DNA of 8,837 nt from JBGOUJ01 sp041477005 (GTDB taxonomy: Bacteria > Acidobacteriota > Terriglobia > Bryobacterales > JACQDG01): positions 1-8,837 of the forward strand of contig JBGOUJ010000319.1 in NCBI GenBank assembly GCA_041477005.1, read 5' to 3'. How positions within the stretch are numbered: position 1 is the stretch's first letter; each line of letters starts with the position of its first letter. A program made the translations under genes and the position numbers. Positions 1 through 5,745 of this stretch are shown here, piece by piece. A model generated the notes under the pieces. That model was given only the letters and a program-made list of their open reading frames with translations, was not told the DNA's origin and did no database searches.

Positions 1-27
1 GACTGCGGCAACCAAGCGGAGTGTCAC
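1..27 (-). CDS. possible 5' end of a protein gene running off the left edge
   Basis: On the minus strand a GTG at 27-25 opens a frame read as M-T-L-R-L-V-A-A-V before the window ends. The residues look like the beginning of a signal peptide or membrane segment, but nine codons cannot identify a family. The GTG overlaps the TGA stop (26-24) of the upstream short ORF in a GTGA arrangement, which is typical of translationally coupled genes. That overlap is the only positive evidence, and a chance overlap cannot be excluded. Confidence 0.2.
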
Positions 28-200
28 AAGCGAATCTCCCGATGCTGGATTTTCCCGTGGTCATAGACGCCCAGCCCAAGCCCGGCGTCGCACTCGATGT
101 GCCCGGGCTCGCGGATGAAGCGGGTGACGTTGGGATCGTCCGGAGTGGCGCTGGCCGTCATCTGAAGGGCGTTCATCCGAAGAAAGGCGCGGCGGCTCAT
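24..200 (-). CDS. short hypothetical ORF (58 aa), unidentified
   Basis: This ORF begins M-S-R-R-A-F-L-R and ends in H-R-E-I-R-L. No family is recognised. The SRRAFLR start resembles a twin-arginine motif, but no hydrophobic stretch follows, so export is unlikely. Support for it being real is that nearly all third codon positions are G or C on this strand, and that its stop overlaps a GTG in GTGA form. A weak promoter-like pair lies just upstream on the minus strand: TTGCCG at 239-234 and TACGCT at 216-211, 17 nt apart. It would give an almost leaderless transcript, and there is no well-spaced Shine-Dalgarno sequence. It could equally be a gene remnant or a chance ORF. The plus-strand ORF across the same bases has weaker codon bias. 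Confidence 0.3.
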   Translation of the reverse strand: MSRRAFLRMNALQMTASATPDDPNVTRFIREPGHIECDAGLGLGVYDHGKIQHREIRL

Positions 201-361
201 TTCCCCGCACAGCGTAGCATTTTGCAGAATCGGCGGCAAGATGCTGGTGCTGATGCCGGCCGGATCAGATACTGGCGGGGAAATGGAAGGATGCTGCTCG
301 CGCCGGCGCCTGCAACTGTAGGGTGCTGCCGAGCGACTTCTCACTCGCCGCCGAGATGCCT

Positions 362-416
362 GATAGTTTCCGGGCTGTCGGACCCGGCAGGCGCGAAGGG
401 TCAGTTCCGGACTATC
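362..416. other. 55-nt imperfect hairpin in a gene-free stretch
   Basis: The arms GATAGT (362-367) and ACTATC (411-416) pair, followed inward by CCGG (370-373) with CCGG (407-410) after a two-base TT bulge. Then CTG (375-377) pairs with CAG (402-404) and ACCC (382-385) with GGGT (398-401) around a 12-nt loop. In all, 17 base pairs are interrupted by small bulges. It sits 44 bp past the stop of the minus-strand barrel gene and has no T-run on either side, so it is not a classical intrinsic terminator. It may be a transcript-end structure, a repetitive extragenic palindrome or chance in GC-rich DNA. The rest of 201-459 holds nothing recognisable. Confidence 0.4.
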
Positions 417-1257
417 GGCGCCAGCGGTGCAGGCCCCCGCTTCGGCATGGCGGAGAGACTCAGTGAAGCGCTTTGACGAGGGAAGCGACCGAGGTGGCGA
501 ACTGGACGCCGAAGACATTATCCTGCTGAACGGGGCCATCCATCCGGAACCACTCGTAACCCACCTTCAACAGTTGCCAACGGTTCAGGCGATAGCCCAC
601 AGCTACCTCGCAGGACCAGCGATTCTCCAGGAACGGCTCGTCATCCACTTCGGAACGATCGACGACGCGGTTGTGGTTCCGATAACCGGCCCGGGCCGCC
701 GCGTAAAGGCGAGCGGTCACAATGGACTTCACCTCGACATAGCCATTGGTCAACGCCGGGGAGACCCGGGAAGTCCGGATAGTTGAACTGGAATCGTTGC
801 CACTCCCCCTGCGCACTCCATCTTCCCGACGCCCACTGGACGTCCACCCCAAGACCGGTGGCCGGAAAATCCCGGACGGTTGTCCCGGCCGGCAAGAAGG
901 GCTTAACCGAATCATCGAGGAAGGCGCCGCGGTAGGCCGACATGCCAGCGCGGAATCCCTGGCGGATGGTCACTCCGCCGCCGGCCGTCCACTGCGGATG
1001 CCAGGTGCGGGTGATGCCTTGCGGGTTCGCCGGGGAGCTGTTGGTCAGTTGCAAGCTGCGGCCATCGGCACGCCCGTAGGAGACGTCGGTCTGAAAGCCG
1101 GGAATCCCGTAAAGAGTCACCGGCCACTTGCCGTAGGTCGAAGCCGAGCCCGGTCCGCAATCGAAGGCGACGTAGTAGGGGTTTTGCCGCACGTACTCGA
1201 AATCGTCGGCGCTGCACGGCACTTGATCGCTCCGCAGCGCGGGTAGTGGGTCACTGT

Positions 1258-1269
1258 GTCTTGCAAGAC
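1258..1269. promoter_or_regulatory. 12-bp perfect palindrome, possible operator half of TA control region
   Basis: GTCTTGCAAGAC is its own reverse complement. It lies five bases to the left of a longer palindrome and about 90 bp before the antitoxin start. Its position within a palindrome cluster suggests a protein-binding site, although a 12-bp palindrome alone can arise by chance. Confidence 0.35.
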
Positions 1270-1273
1270 GACG

Positions 1274-1301
1274 GACCTGGTGGCAAATTTGCCACCAGGT
1301 C
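1274..1301. promoter_or_regulatory. 28-bp perfect palindrome upstream of the vapBC-like operon
   Basis: The sequence is perfectly self-complementary over 28 bp. Its left arm reads GACCTGGTGGCAAA and the centre is AAATTT. A further GGCAAA half-like copy follows at 1302-1307. It ends 11 bases before the putative -35 element and 58 bp before the antitoxin ATG. VapBC and AbrB-type antitoxins usually repress their own operon by binding inverted repeats near the promoter, so an autoregulatory operator is the best guess. No T-run follows on either strand, which argues against an intrinsic terminator. It could also act as a cruciform or a recombination end, because it lies at the edge of the truncated barrel gene. 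Confidence 0.55.
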
Positions 1302-1311
1302 GGCAAACTGC

Positions 1312-1350
1312 TTGTTCCTATTTGTACACTCATGATAAGATTCTTATTAG
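1312..1350 (+). promoter_or_regulatory. putative promoter and 13-bp inverted repeat of the toxin-antitoxin operon
   Basis: Two overlapping sigma70-like pairings are visible. The first is TTGTTC (1312-1317) with TAAGAT (1336-1341), 18 nt apart. The second is TTGTAC (1322-1327) with TATTAG (1345-1350), 17 nt apart. Neither is close to consensus. The stretch is AT-rich compared with its surroundings. An inverted repeat, ATAAGA-T-TCTTAT (1335-1347), covers the -10 region, where a bound antitoxin would block polymerase. The second pairing would start transcription almost at the ATG, giving a leaderless message, which fits the lack of a clear Shine-Dalgarno sequence. Confidence 0.4.
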
Positions 1351-1359
1351 CAAAGTAAG

Positions 1360-1611
1360 ATGTCTATCGTAACCATCTCCGAACGCGGTCAATTGGCGAT
1401 TCCTCTGGAAATCCGGAGGAAACTCGACTTGTCAAAAGGCCGCAAGCTGTACCTGGATTTCTCCGAGGACGAGAAGACGATTATTCTCAGGCCCATCGGA
1501 CCTCCCAAGAGCCTCCGAGGCTTCCTGAAGGGGACGCCGCCGGCAGACCAGATGCTCGGGACCGTTCGAGCTGAGGAGCGGAAGCGGGATGAACGGAAAG
1601 CCCGGCCCTGA
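1360..1611 (+). CDS. vapB: AbrB/SpoVT-fold antitoxin (VapB-like)
   Basis: This 83-residue protein has an N-terminal swapped-hairpin AbrB domain, with VTISERGQLAIPLEIRRKLD at residues 4-23. The motif of a beta strand, 'RGQ-IP-E-RRKL', and then a second hairpin (KLYLDF, TIILRPI) is the hallmark of MazE/AbrB-type DNA-binding antitoxins. The tail from about residue 50 is charged and probably disordered (GFLKGTPPADQML, then RAEERKRDERKARP). In this family that part wraps the toxin and neutralises it. The N-terminal domain should dimerise and bind the palindromes in the control region. Length is normal for the family. The start is the only sensible ATG, directly after AAAGTAAG, which is a poor ribosome site. 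The gene overlaps the toxin gene by 23 bp, so the two are co-translated. The family call is firm, while VapB as opposed to another AbrB-type antitoxin name rests on the PIN partner. Confidence 0.85.
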   Translation: MSIVTISERGQLAIPLEIRRKLDLSKGRKLYLDFSEDEKTIILRPIGPPKSLRGFLKGTPPADQMLGTVRAEERKRDERKARP

Positions 1612-2023
1612 CAAGACGGCCATGGTTCTGGACACGTGGGCCGTTATGGCCTGGCTGAGAGATGACCCGGCGGCTGATCGAATCGATGAGCTCTGGTCCC
1701 AGGCAGCAGCCCGCAAGCTTCGACTGCTGATCAGCGCGATCAACCTGGGGGAGGTCTTCTATCTGACAGCCCGGTGGCGGGGCGTCCGTGAAGCCGAATT
1801 GGTGCTGCGCCAGATCCATGAAATGCCAGTAGAAGTCCGGCCCGCCCCGAACACGCTGATTTTTGAAGCGGCGCGCCTGAAGGCCGTTCACCGGATATCG
1901 TACGCCGACGCATTTGCGGTGGCGACAGCCATCCGGGAGGGCGCGCCTTTGGCAACAGGGGACCCCGAGATGAAGGCGCTGCAAGACAAGGGTGTGGTGA
2001 CTCTCCACTGGCTGCGGGCGTAG
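1589..2023 (+). CDS. vapC: PIN-domain ribonuclease toxin (VapC-like)
   Basis: This 144-residue PIN-domain protein is expected to be a Mg2+-dependent endoribonuclease that inhibits translation when its antitoxin is lost. The four acidic positions of the PIN active site are present: D15 in VLDTWAVMAWL, E55 in NLGEVFYLTAR, D107 in SYADAFAVATA and D125 in ATGDPEMKAL. A catalytically intact toxin is therefore predicted. The chosen ATG at 1589 has GAGGAG about 11 nt upstream. A second ATG at 1622 would give a protein starting MVLDTWA, which is more usual for VapC, but it lacks a ribosome site, so the 11 extra residues are uncertain. The 23-bp overlap with the antitoxin gene indicates one bicistronic message and translational coupling. 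Immediately left is the truncated barrel gene, which fits arrival of the module by horizontal transfer or recombination. Confidence 0.88.
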   Translation: MNGKPGPDKTAMVLDTWAVMAWLRDDPAADRIDELWSQAAARKLRLLISAINLGEVFYLTARWRGVREAELVLRQIHEMPVEVRPAPNTLIFEAARLKAVHRISYADAFAVATAIREGAPLATGDPEMKALQDKGVVTLHWLRA

Positions 2024-2085
2024 CCAAGAGGGAAGGAGTCAGATTCTTCACCTCGATCTTGCGGGTGTCTAATGCCTTACGTTTT

Positions 2086-2103
2086 CCGAAATCCCCGAAA
2101 TCC
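2086..2103 (+). repeat. 9-bp tandem duplication (CCGAAATCC x2)
   Basis: CCGAAATCC occurs twice back to back in the spacer between the toxin gene and the lactonase-like gene, ending seven bases before the putative -35 element. It may be a slippage duplication or a direct-repeat binding site for a regulator. Nothing more specific is visible. Confidence 0.4.
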
Positions 2104-2110
2104 CCTGACC

Positions 2111-2139
2111 TTGACCCACATTCCGGGTGAGGCTATGCT
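2111..2139 (+). promoter_or_regulatory. sigma70-like promoter of the lactonase-like gene
   Basis: TTGACC (2111-2116) and TATGCT (2134-2139) are separated by exactly 17 nt. The -35 element matches consensus at five of six positions and the -10 at four of six. Transcription would start near 2146, leaving a leader of about 60 nt before the GTG start at 2207. This is the best promoter match seen in the window. It separates the toxin-antitoxin operon from the lactonase-like gene. Confidence 0.55.
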
Positions 2140-2206
2140 ACCGGTGGCCCGCTGGCTGCCCACGCTGGTGAGTCCCGCTAAGAGTTAACGCTCGAAAGGA
2201 GCCTGT

Positions 2207-3382
2207 GTGAGGGAGATCCGGCATCTCTGCGCAGCCCTAATTCTGCTGCTCCTCTGGCGCCCGGCCGCTCCGTGCGGATGGGCGGCCGAGAAACCCGCTG
2301 CCAAGGGCGACTACTTCGTTTACATCGGCACTTATACTCAGAAGGACAGCAAAGGGATCTACTGCTATCGCCTCCAGACCGGCAGCGGCCAGGTGACCCC
2401 GATCCGCCTGGCAGCAGAAACCAGCAATCCGTCATTTCTGGCCGTCGATTCGAGCGGACGCTTCCTGTACGCGGCGAACGAGATCTCCAACTACCAAGGC
2501 CAAAGGAGCGGCTCCGTCAGCGCTTTCGCCATCGATCCCAAGAGCGGCGCGCTCCGGCTGTTGAATACCGTGCCGTCGCGCGGCGGCGGAGCCGTTTACG
2601 TGACGGTGGACCGAACCGGAAGGAATGTCTTGGTGTCGAACTACGGGGGCGGGAGCGTAGCGGTTCTGCCGGTGAAGGAAGACGGCAGCCTCGCCGAGGC
2701 GTCCGCATTTGTGCAGCACACCGGCTCCAGCGGGGACGGCCAGCGCCCGAGCAGGCCGCGCGCCCACTCGATCAACGTTTCACCCGACAATCGCTTTGCC
2801 ATCGCGGCGGACCTCGGACTGGACCAGTTGCTGGTGTACCAGTTTGACGCCGGGAAAGGGTCGCTCGCCGCAAACACGCCCGCCTTCTTCAAAACGAACC
2901 CCGGGGCGGGACCTCGGAGCCTGGCTTTTCATCCGGACGGCAAATTCGCGTATGCCCTCACCGAAAAGCAGAATACGGTAATCGCCTTGGCCTACGACGC
3001 GGAGGGTGGTCTGCTGAGGGAACTCGAAACCATCTCGTCCCTGCCTCCCGATTTCACCGCTACCAGCTACGGCTCGGAAGTGCAGGTGCATCCTTCGGGC
3101 CGGTATCTGTATGCCGCGAATCGGCTCCACGACAGCATTGCCGTGTTTGCGATTGATGCCCGTAGAGGCACGCTGACGCCCTTCGAGTGGACATCCACGC
3201 AGGGGAAATACCCGCGTCACTTCGGGATCGATCCGAGCGGTTCGTACCTCATCGCCGCCAACCAGAACTCCCATAACGTCGTCATTTTCCGGATTGACGC
3301 GAAAACCGGCCGCCTGACCCCGACCGGACAGAGTCTGGATGTAAATGCGCCCGCTTGCGTGAAGTTTGTGGCGGTCGAGTAA
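2207..3382 (+). CDS. secreted lactonase-family beta-propeller (6-phosphogluconolactonase-like)
   Basis: This 391-residue protein belongs to the seven-bladed propeller lactonase family (Pfam Lactonase, YbhE/Pgl type). Cytoplasmic members hydrolyse 6-phosphogluconolactone to 6-phosphogluconate. The sequence opens with an N-terminal signal peptide (MREIRHL, a hydrophobic stretch AALILLLLW, cleavage likely near GWAA-EKP at residues 24-30). The family entry motif YFVYIGTYT follows at about 35-43. Blade repeats of the form '(H/D)PSGRYLYAAN' recur, for example SSGRFLYAANE, SPDNRFAIAADLG, HPDGKFAYALTE, HPSGRYLYAANR and DPSGSYLIAANQ. It ends in the usual NAPACVKFV. The length is typical. GTG is chosen as start because AAAGGAG (2195-2201) lies five bases upstream. 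The signal peptide places it outside the cytoplasm, so the true substrate is probably not the pentose-phosphate lactone, and another sugar lactone or a purely binding role is possible. The stop codon overlaps the start of the next small ORF (TAATG). Confidence 0.88.
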   Translation: MREIRHLCAALILLLLWRPAAPCGWAAEKPAAKGDYFVYIGTYTQKDSKGIYCYRLQTGSGQVTPIRLAAETSNPSFLAVDSSGRFLYAANEISNYQGQRSGSVSAFAIDPKSGALRLLNTVPSRGGGAVYVTVDRTGRNVLVSNYGGGSVAVLPVKEDGSLAEASAFVQHTGSSGDGQRPSRPRAHSINVSPDNRFAIAADLGLDQLLVYQFDAGKGSLAANTPAFFKTNPGAGPRSLAFHPDGKFAYALTEKQNTVIALAYDAEGGLLRELETISSLPPDFTATSYGSEVQVHPSGRYLYAANRLHDSIAVFAIDARRGTLTPFEWTSTQGKYPRHFGIDPSGSYLIAANQNSHNVVIFRIDAKTGRLTPTGQSLDVNAPACVKFVAVE

Positions 3383-3564
3383 TGGTCGTGAAACACGCCC
3401 GCTACTACTGGCTGCTACCGGCGGAGAGCCACCTGAAGCGGCGACTGTTCGGAGCGATGGTACGGCGCATTGACGCTCTGCCAGCGCCGGCAGGGCAGGC
3501 GGAGAGAGTGGGAGCCATAAAGCCGGATCGAAGAGCAGGCATGGGGTCGGAGAGGTGTTCGTGA
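3382..3564 (+). pseudogene. 60-codon ORF resembling the C-terminal end of a transposase
   Basis: The ATG overlaps the lactonase stop (TAATG), and the frame stays open for 60 codons. Residues 1-34 contain VKHARYYWLLPAESHLKRRL and then FGAMVRRIDAL. This resembles, from memory, the helical C-terminal end of IS1380/IS4-type DDE transposases (pattern 'HAR-LAE-H---RLF--ML-RI--L'). None of the catalytic DDE core is present, and no terminal inverted repeats or target duplication could be seen. It would therefore be a 3' remnant left after deletion. The last 20 or so residues (basic, GSERCS end) look like read-through into non-coding DNA. The alternative is a genuine small gene coupled to the lactonase, or a chance frame. 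The assignment rests on pattern memory and needs a protein search. Confidence 0.35.
3475..3496 (+). terminator. 8-bp GC-rich hairpin without a T-run, possible weak terminator
   Basis: GCTCTGCC (3475-3482) pairs with GGCAGGGC (3489-3496) around a six-base loop, including one G-T wobble. It lies about 90 bp after the lactonase stop. The following bases are AGGCGGAGAG, so the T-tract of an intrinsic terminator is missing. It also falls inside the small transposase-like ORF. It could still help stop transcription ahead of the NHL gene, but this is a weak call. Confidence 0.2.
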
Positions 3565-3721
3565 AATGCTCGGACAAGACAGGACTTCGCGGTTTTGGTC
3601 GTTCGGACGGGCGGAACTACCGTTCGGGACTTAGGCTGGGGGTGGCGGCAAGGAAAAATCGCAACGGAAAGGATCGGCCTGAGGCAATTGGATGTACACT
3701 GATTGGCAATTCGGAGCAAGA
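3565..3721. other. non-coding spacer before the NHL-repeat gene
   Basis: With the small ORF to its left, this is part of a 339-bp stretch between the two large genes. No RNA gene, no repeat and no convincing promoter were found. GAGG at 3681-3684 precedes an ATG at 3692, and GGAG at 3713-3716 precedes an ATG at 3722. Both are possible starts for the downstream gene. The transcription start of that gene must lie here or further left, but no -35/-10 pair stands out. Confidence 0.4.
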
Positions 3722-5074
3722 ATGGGAATCCCGGTTAAGATCCTAGGGTCTCTTCTTTCGGCTTGTCTGGTATCCATCTGCGCTGGACAGACATACACGG
3801 CTACCACCGCCGCCGGGCGGAATTTGCCTATCGGCGACGGGGGACAGGCAGTTTCGGCTCTTTTCGACTTCCCGGGCGGTATAGCCATTGACGGAGCGGG
3901 GAACTTGTATGTGCCCGAGAATACCGGCCACCGCGTCCGGAAAATCGGGCCCGATGGAATCGTTACCACTGTGGCGGGTATTGGGTTGAGCGGCTCTGGC
4001 GGCGATGGAGGCGCGGCGACGGCCGCTACCCTCAATGGCGACAGTGGCGTGGCGGTGGACGGAAGCGGCAACTTGTACATCGTGGATACCGGCAACCATC
4101 GCATCAGAAAGGTCTCGACGTCCGGTCAAATCAGCACTGTAGCCGGCACGGGTCAGGCCGGATTCTCAGGTGACGGCGGTCCGGCAACCGCCGCCCAGCT
4201 CAATGCACCGATTGGGATGACGGTGGACTCCGCCGGCAACCTTTACATCTCGGATACCCAGAACAACCGCATCCGCAAGGTCACCGCGGCCGGAACCATC
4301 AGCACCATCGCCGGAGATGGAACCGCAGGCTTCACCGGCGATGATGGACCGGCCGCCGCGGCGCGGGTGAATGGCCCCACCGGCAGTATGGCTTTCGATA
4401 ACAACGGGGTGCTGTACTTCAACGATACCCTTAACAGCCGGGTGCGGCGTATTGCCGGCAACGGTGTGATCTCGACGCTGGCTGGCACCGGTGTGGCCGG
4501 ATTCTCGGGAGATGGTGGGGCAGCTTCGGCAGCCCGAATCGGGAACCCGCAGGGAGTGTGGGTAGACAGTACTGGCAATATTTATATAGCGGACCTCAGT
4601 AATGAACGAGTTCGTCGCGTCACCCCGGCCGGGATAATCTCGACCGTGGCCGGCGACGGCACGCGCGGGTTCAGCGGAGACGGAGGCGCGGCGCTCTCCG
4701 CCCATCTGAATAATCCGCGCTTTGGAGGCGCGGTGGACGCCCAGGGCAACATCTACATTGTGGATTCCAACAACCACCGCATACGAAAGGTCACGCCCTG
4801 GGGGCGTCATTTCCACGTTTGCCGGCAAAAGCCATTTCGAGGGAGAAGGAATCCCCGCAACTCAGGCCGTGCTGTACTTCCCCCATGGAGTCGCCTTGGA
4901 CCGCCAGGGGAATCTCTACTTCGCGGACAGGAGCAATCAGCGCGTCCGCCGGGTAGCTCCCAACGGCACGATTGCCACCGTAGCAGGAGGCAGCGACGTG
5001 TTCGGCTTCAGCGGGGATGGAGGGGCCGCCACCTTGGCGCAGTTGAATTTCCCCTGGGGAGTCGCGGTCGATGA
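3722..5074 (+). CDS. NHL-repeat secreted protein, N-terminal frame (broken by a +1 frameshift near 4800)
   Basis: This is the first part of one large gene that continues in another frame to 6842. The start at 3722 gives MGIPVKILGSLLSACLVSIC, a clean signal peptide with likely cleavage near CAG-QT, and GGAG sits five bases upstream. The in-frame ATG at 3692 adds ten residues that spoil the signal. From about residue 53 there are six NHL repeats of about 56 residues, each of the form 'GVAVD--GNLYIADT-NHRIRKVTPAGIISTVAGTG--GFSGDGGPATAAQLN-P'. These form beta-propeller blades. After VTP (about residue 359) the frame turns to non-homologous, arginine-rich read-through, so everything past about 4804 in this frame is not genuine. 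Removing one G from the five-G run at 4800-4804 restores V-T-P-W-G-V-I-S-T-F-A-G, exactly the repeat pattern. NHL propellers bind proteins, polymers or ligands, and no catalytic residues can be assigned. The molecular target is unknown. Confidence 0.75.
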   Translation: MGIPVKILGSLLSACLVSICAGQTYTATTAAGRNLPIGDGGQAVSALFDFPGGIAIDGAGNLYVPENTGHRVRKIGPDGIVTTVAGIGLSGSGGDGGAATAATLNGDSGVAVDGSGNLYIVDTGNHRIRKVSTSGQISTVAGTGQAGFSGDGGPATAAQLNAPIGMTVDSAGNLYISDTQNNRIRKVTAAGTISTIAGDGTAGFTGDDGPAAAARVNGPTGSMAFDNNGVLYFNDTLNSRVRRIAGNGVISTLAGTGVAGFSGDGGAASAARIGNPQGVWVDSTGNIYIADLSNERVRRVTPAGIISTVAGDGTRGFSGDGGAALSAHLNNPRFGGAVDAQGNIYIVDSNNHRIRKVTPWGRHFHVCRQKPFRGRRNPRNSGRAVLPPWSRLGPPGESLLRGQEQSARPPGSSQRHDCHRSRRQRRVRLQRGWRGRHLGAVEFPLGSRGR

Positions 5075-5745
5075 CACCGGAAATCTTTACATTGCCGACA
5101 CCGACAATAACCGGGTGCGCGAGGTGGCGGCGAACGGAATCATCTCCACGTTGGCTGGCACCGGAATCGCCGGATCGAATGGCGACAATGGACCGGCTGC
5201 GGCCGCACAGCTCAACTCGCCGCGCGGCCTCGCACTCGACAGTGCTGGGAACCTCTACATTGCCGAAGCGCTTGGCAATCGCATCCGCAAGATCACACCC
5301 GCCGGAGTGATCACGAGAGTGGCGGGGGTCGACGAGGCGGGGTTCTCAGGTGACGGAGGTCTGGCTACTTCCGCGACTCTGAATGGTCCCACGGCGGTGG
5401 CTGTCGATAGGACGGGAACAATCTTCATTGCCGACACCGTGAACAGCCGGATTCGGAAGATATCGCCGGCAGGGATCATAGATACGCTGGCCCAATTACC
5501 CAGCCCTCCCAACGGCGTGGCGCTGGATACCGCGGGCAACGTCTTGGCTGCGGTCAACCAGCGCGTGCTCAAGGTGACTCCGGCCGGCGCCATCAGCACG
5601 ATCGCGGGCACCGCAAGTAACCAAGGCGCCGACGAGGGACCAGCCACCTCCGTACTCTTCGTCGGCGTCAGAGGACTGGTCGTGGACAGCGCCGGAACTG
5701 TCTACGCGGCGTCGAGTGGCACTCACAAAGTAATGAGGCTGACGT
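3878..5745 (+). repeat. 12 coding NHL repeat units, period about 168 bp
   Basis: Unit starts, at the glycine of 'G-(V/I)-A-(V/L)-D', fall at about 3878, 4046, 4214, 4382, 4553, 4724, 4887, 5058, 5226, 5394, 5514 and 5673. Units 1-9 are 162-171 bp, while unit 10 is shortened to 120 bp and unit 11 is 159 bp. Units 2, 3, 5, 8 and 9 are the most regular. The DNA repeats are degenerate, so the array is old and not a recent tandem expansion. Twelve units suit two six-bladed propellers. Such an array can cause slippage, recombination or assembly collapse. Confidence 0.8.

Larger units (their letters stand above)
460..1333 (-). pseudogene. porin-like outer-membrane barrel protein, 5'-truncated and frameshifted
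   Basis: Two overlapping minus-strand frames make one C-terminal barrel sequence. The first frame (from 1333) carries alternating aromatic, glycine-rich segments such as YGKWPVTLYGIPGFQTDVSY, GGGVTIRQGFRAGMSAYRG and WSAQGEWQRFQFNYPDFPG. Reading then continues in the second frame as SPALTNGYVEVKSIVTARLY, RLNRWQLLKVGYEWF and DNVFGVQFATSV, to the stop at 462-460. The join needs one base removed near 758-770, where short G runs occur (758-761 and 768-770). The pattern of about ten-residue amphipathic strands matches large exported barrel proteins that I recall from Solibacter-type acidobacteria. Intact relatives should have a signal peptide and many more strands upstream. Here the recognisable part starts around 1215-1250 and then meets the toxin-antitoxin control region, so the first 25-30 residues of the open frame are probably not original coding sequence. 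The gene would not give a working porin unless the frameshift is an assembly error and the truncation is wrong. Confidence 0.65.

Noticed and set aside
21..476. 151-codon plus-strand open frame at the left end
   Set aside because: Its codon bias is weaker than that of the minus-strand ORF in 24-200, it becomes low-complexity, and no family is recognised.
746..1246. 166-codon plus-strand open frame
   Set aside because: It mirrors the barrel-protein strand patterns seen on the minus strand and has no ribosome site or family features.
2032..2049. Six-base-pair hairpin (GAAGGA / TTCTTC) just after the toxin stop, as a terminator
   Set aside because: The stem is short, contains a wobble and is not followed by a T-run. 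It may be chance.
2780..3577. 265-codon minus-strand open frame
   Set aside because: It is antisense to the lactonase-like gene and shows no recognisable pattern.
3692..3721. Earlier in-frame ATG of the NHL gene at 3692
   Set aside because: A ribosome site is possible there too, but the added ten residues include acidic and aromatic residues before the signal peptide. The ATG at 3722 gives a normal signal peptide and has GGAG at the right distance.
3722..3766. Lipoprotein lipobox (LSAC) in the NHL protein leader
   Set aside because: The hydrophobic stretch before the cysteine is too short, and the hydrophobic core continues past it, so an ordinary signal peptide is more likely.
3878..5745. 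CRISPR-like or tandem satellite array
   Set aside because: The periodicity of about 168 bp comes from protein-coding NHL blades. The units are degenerate and lack constant repeat-spacer structure.
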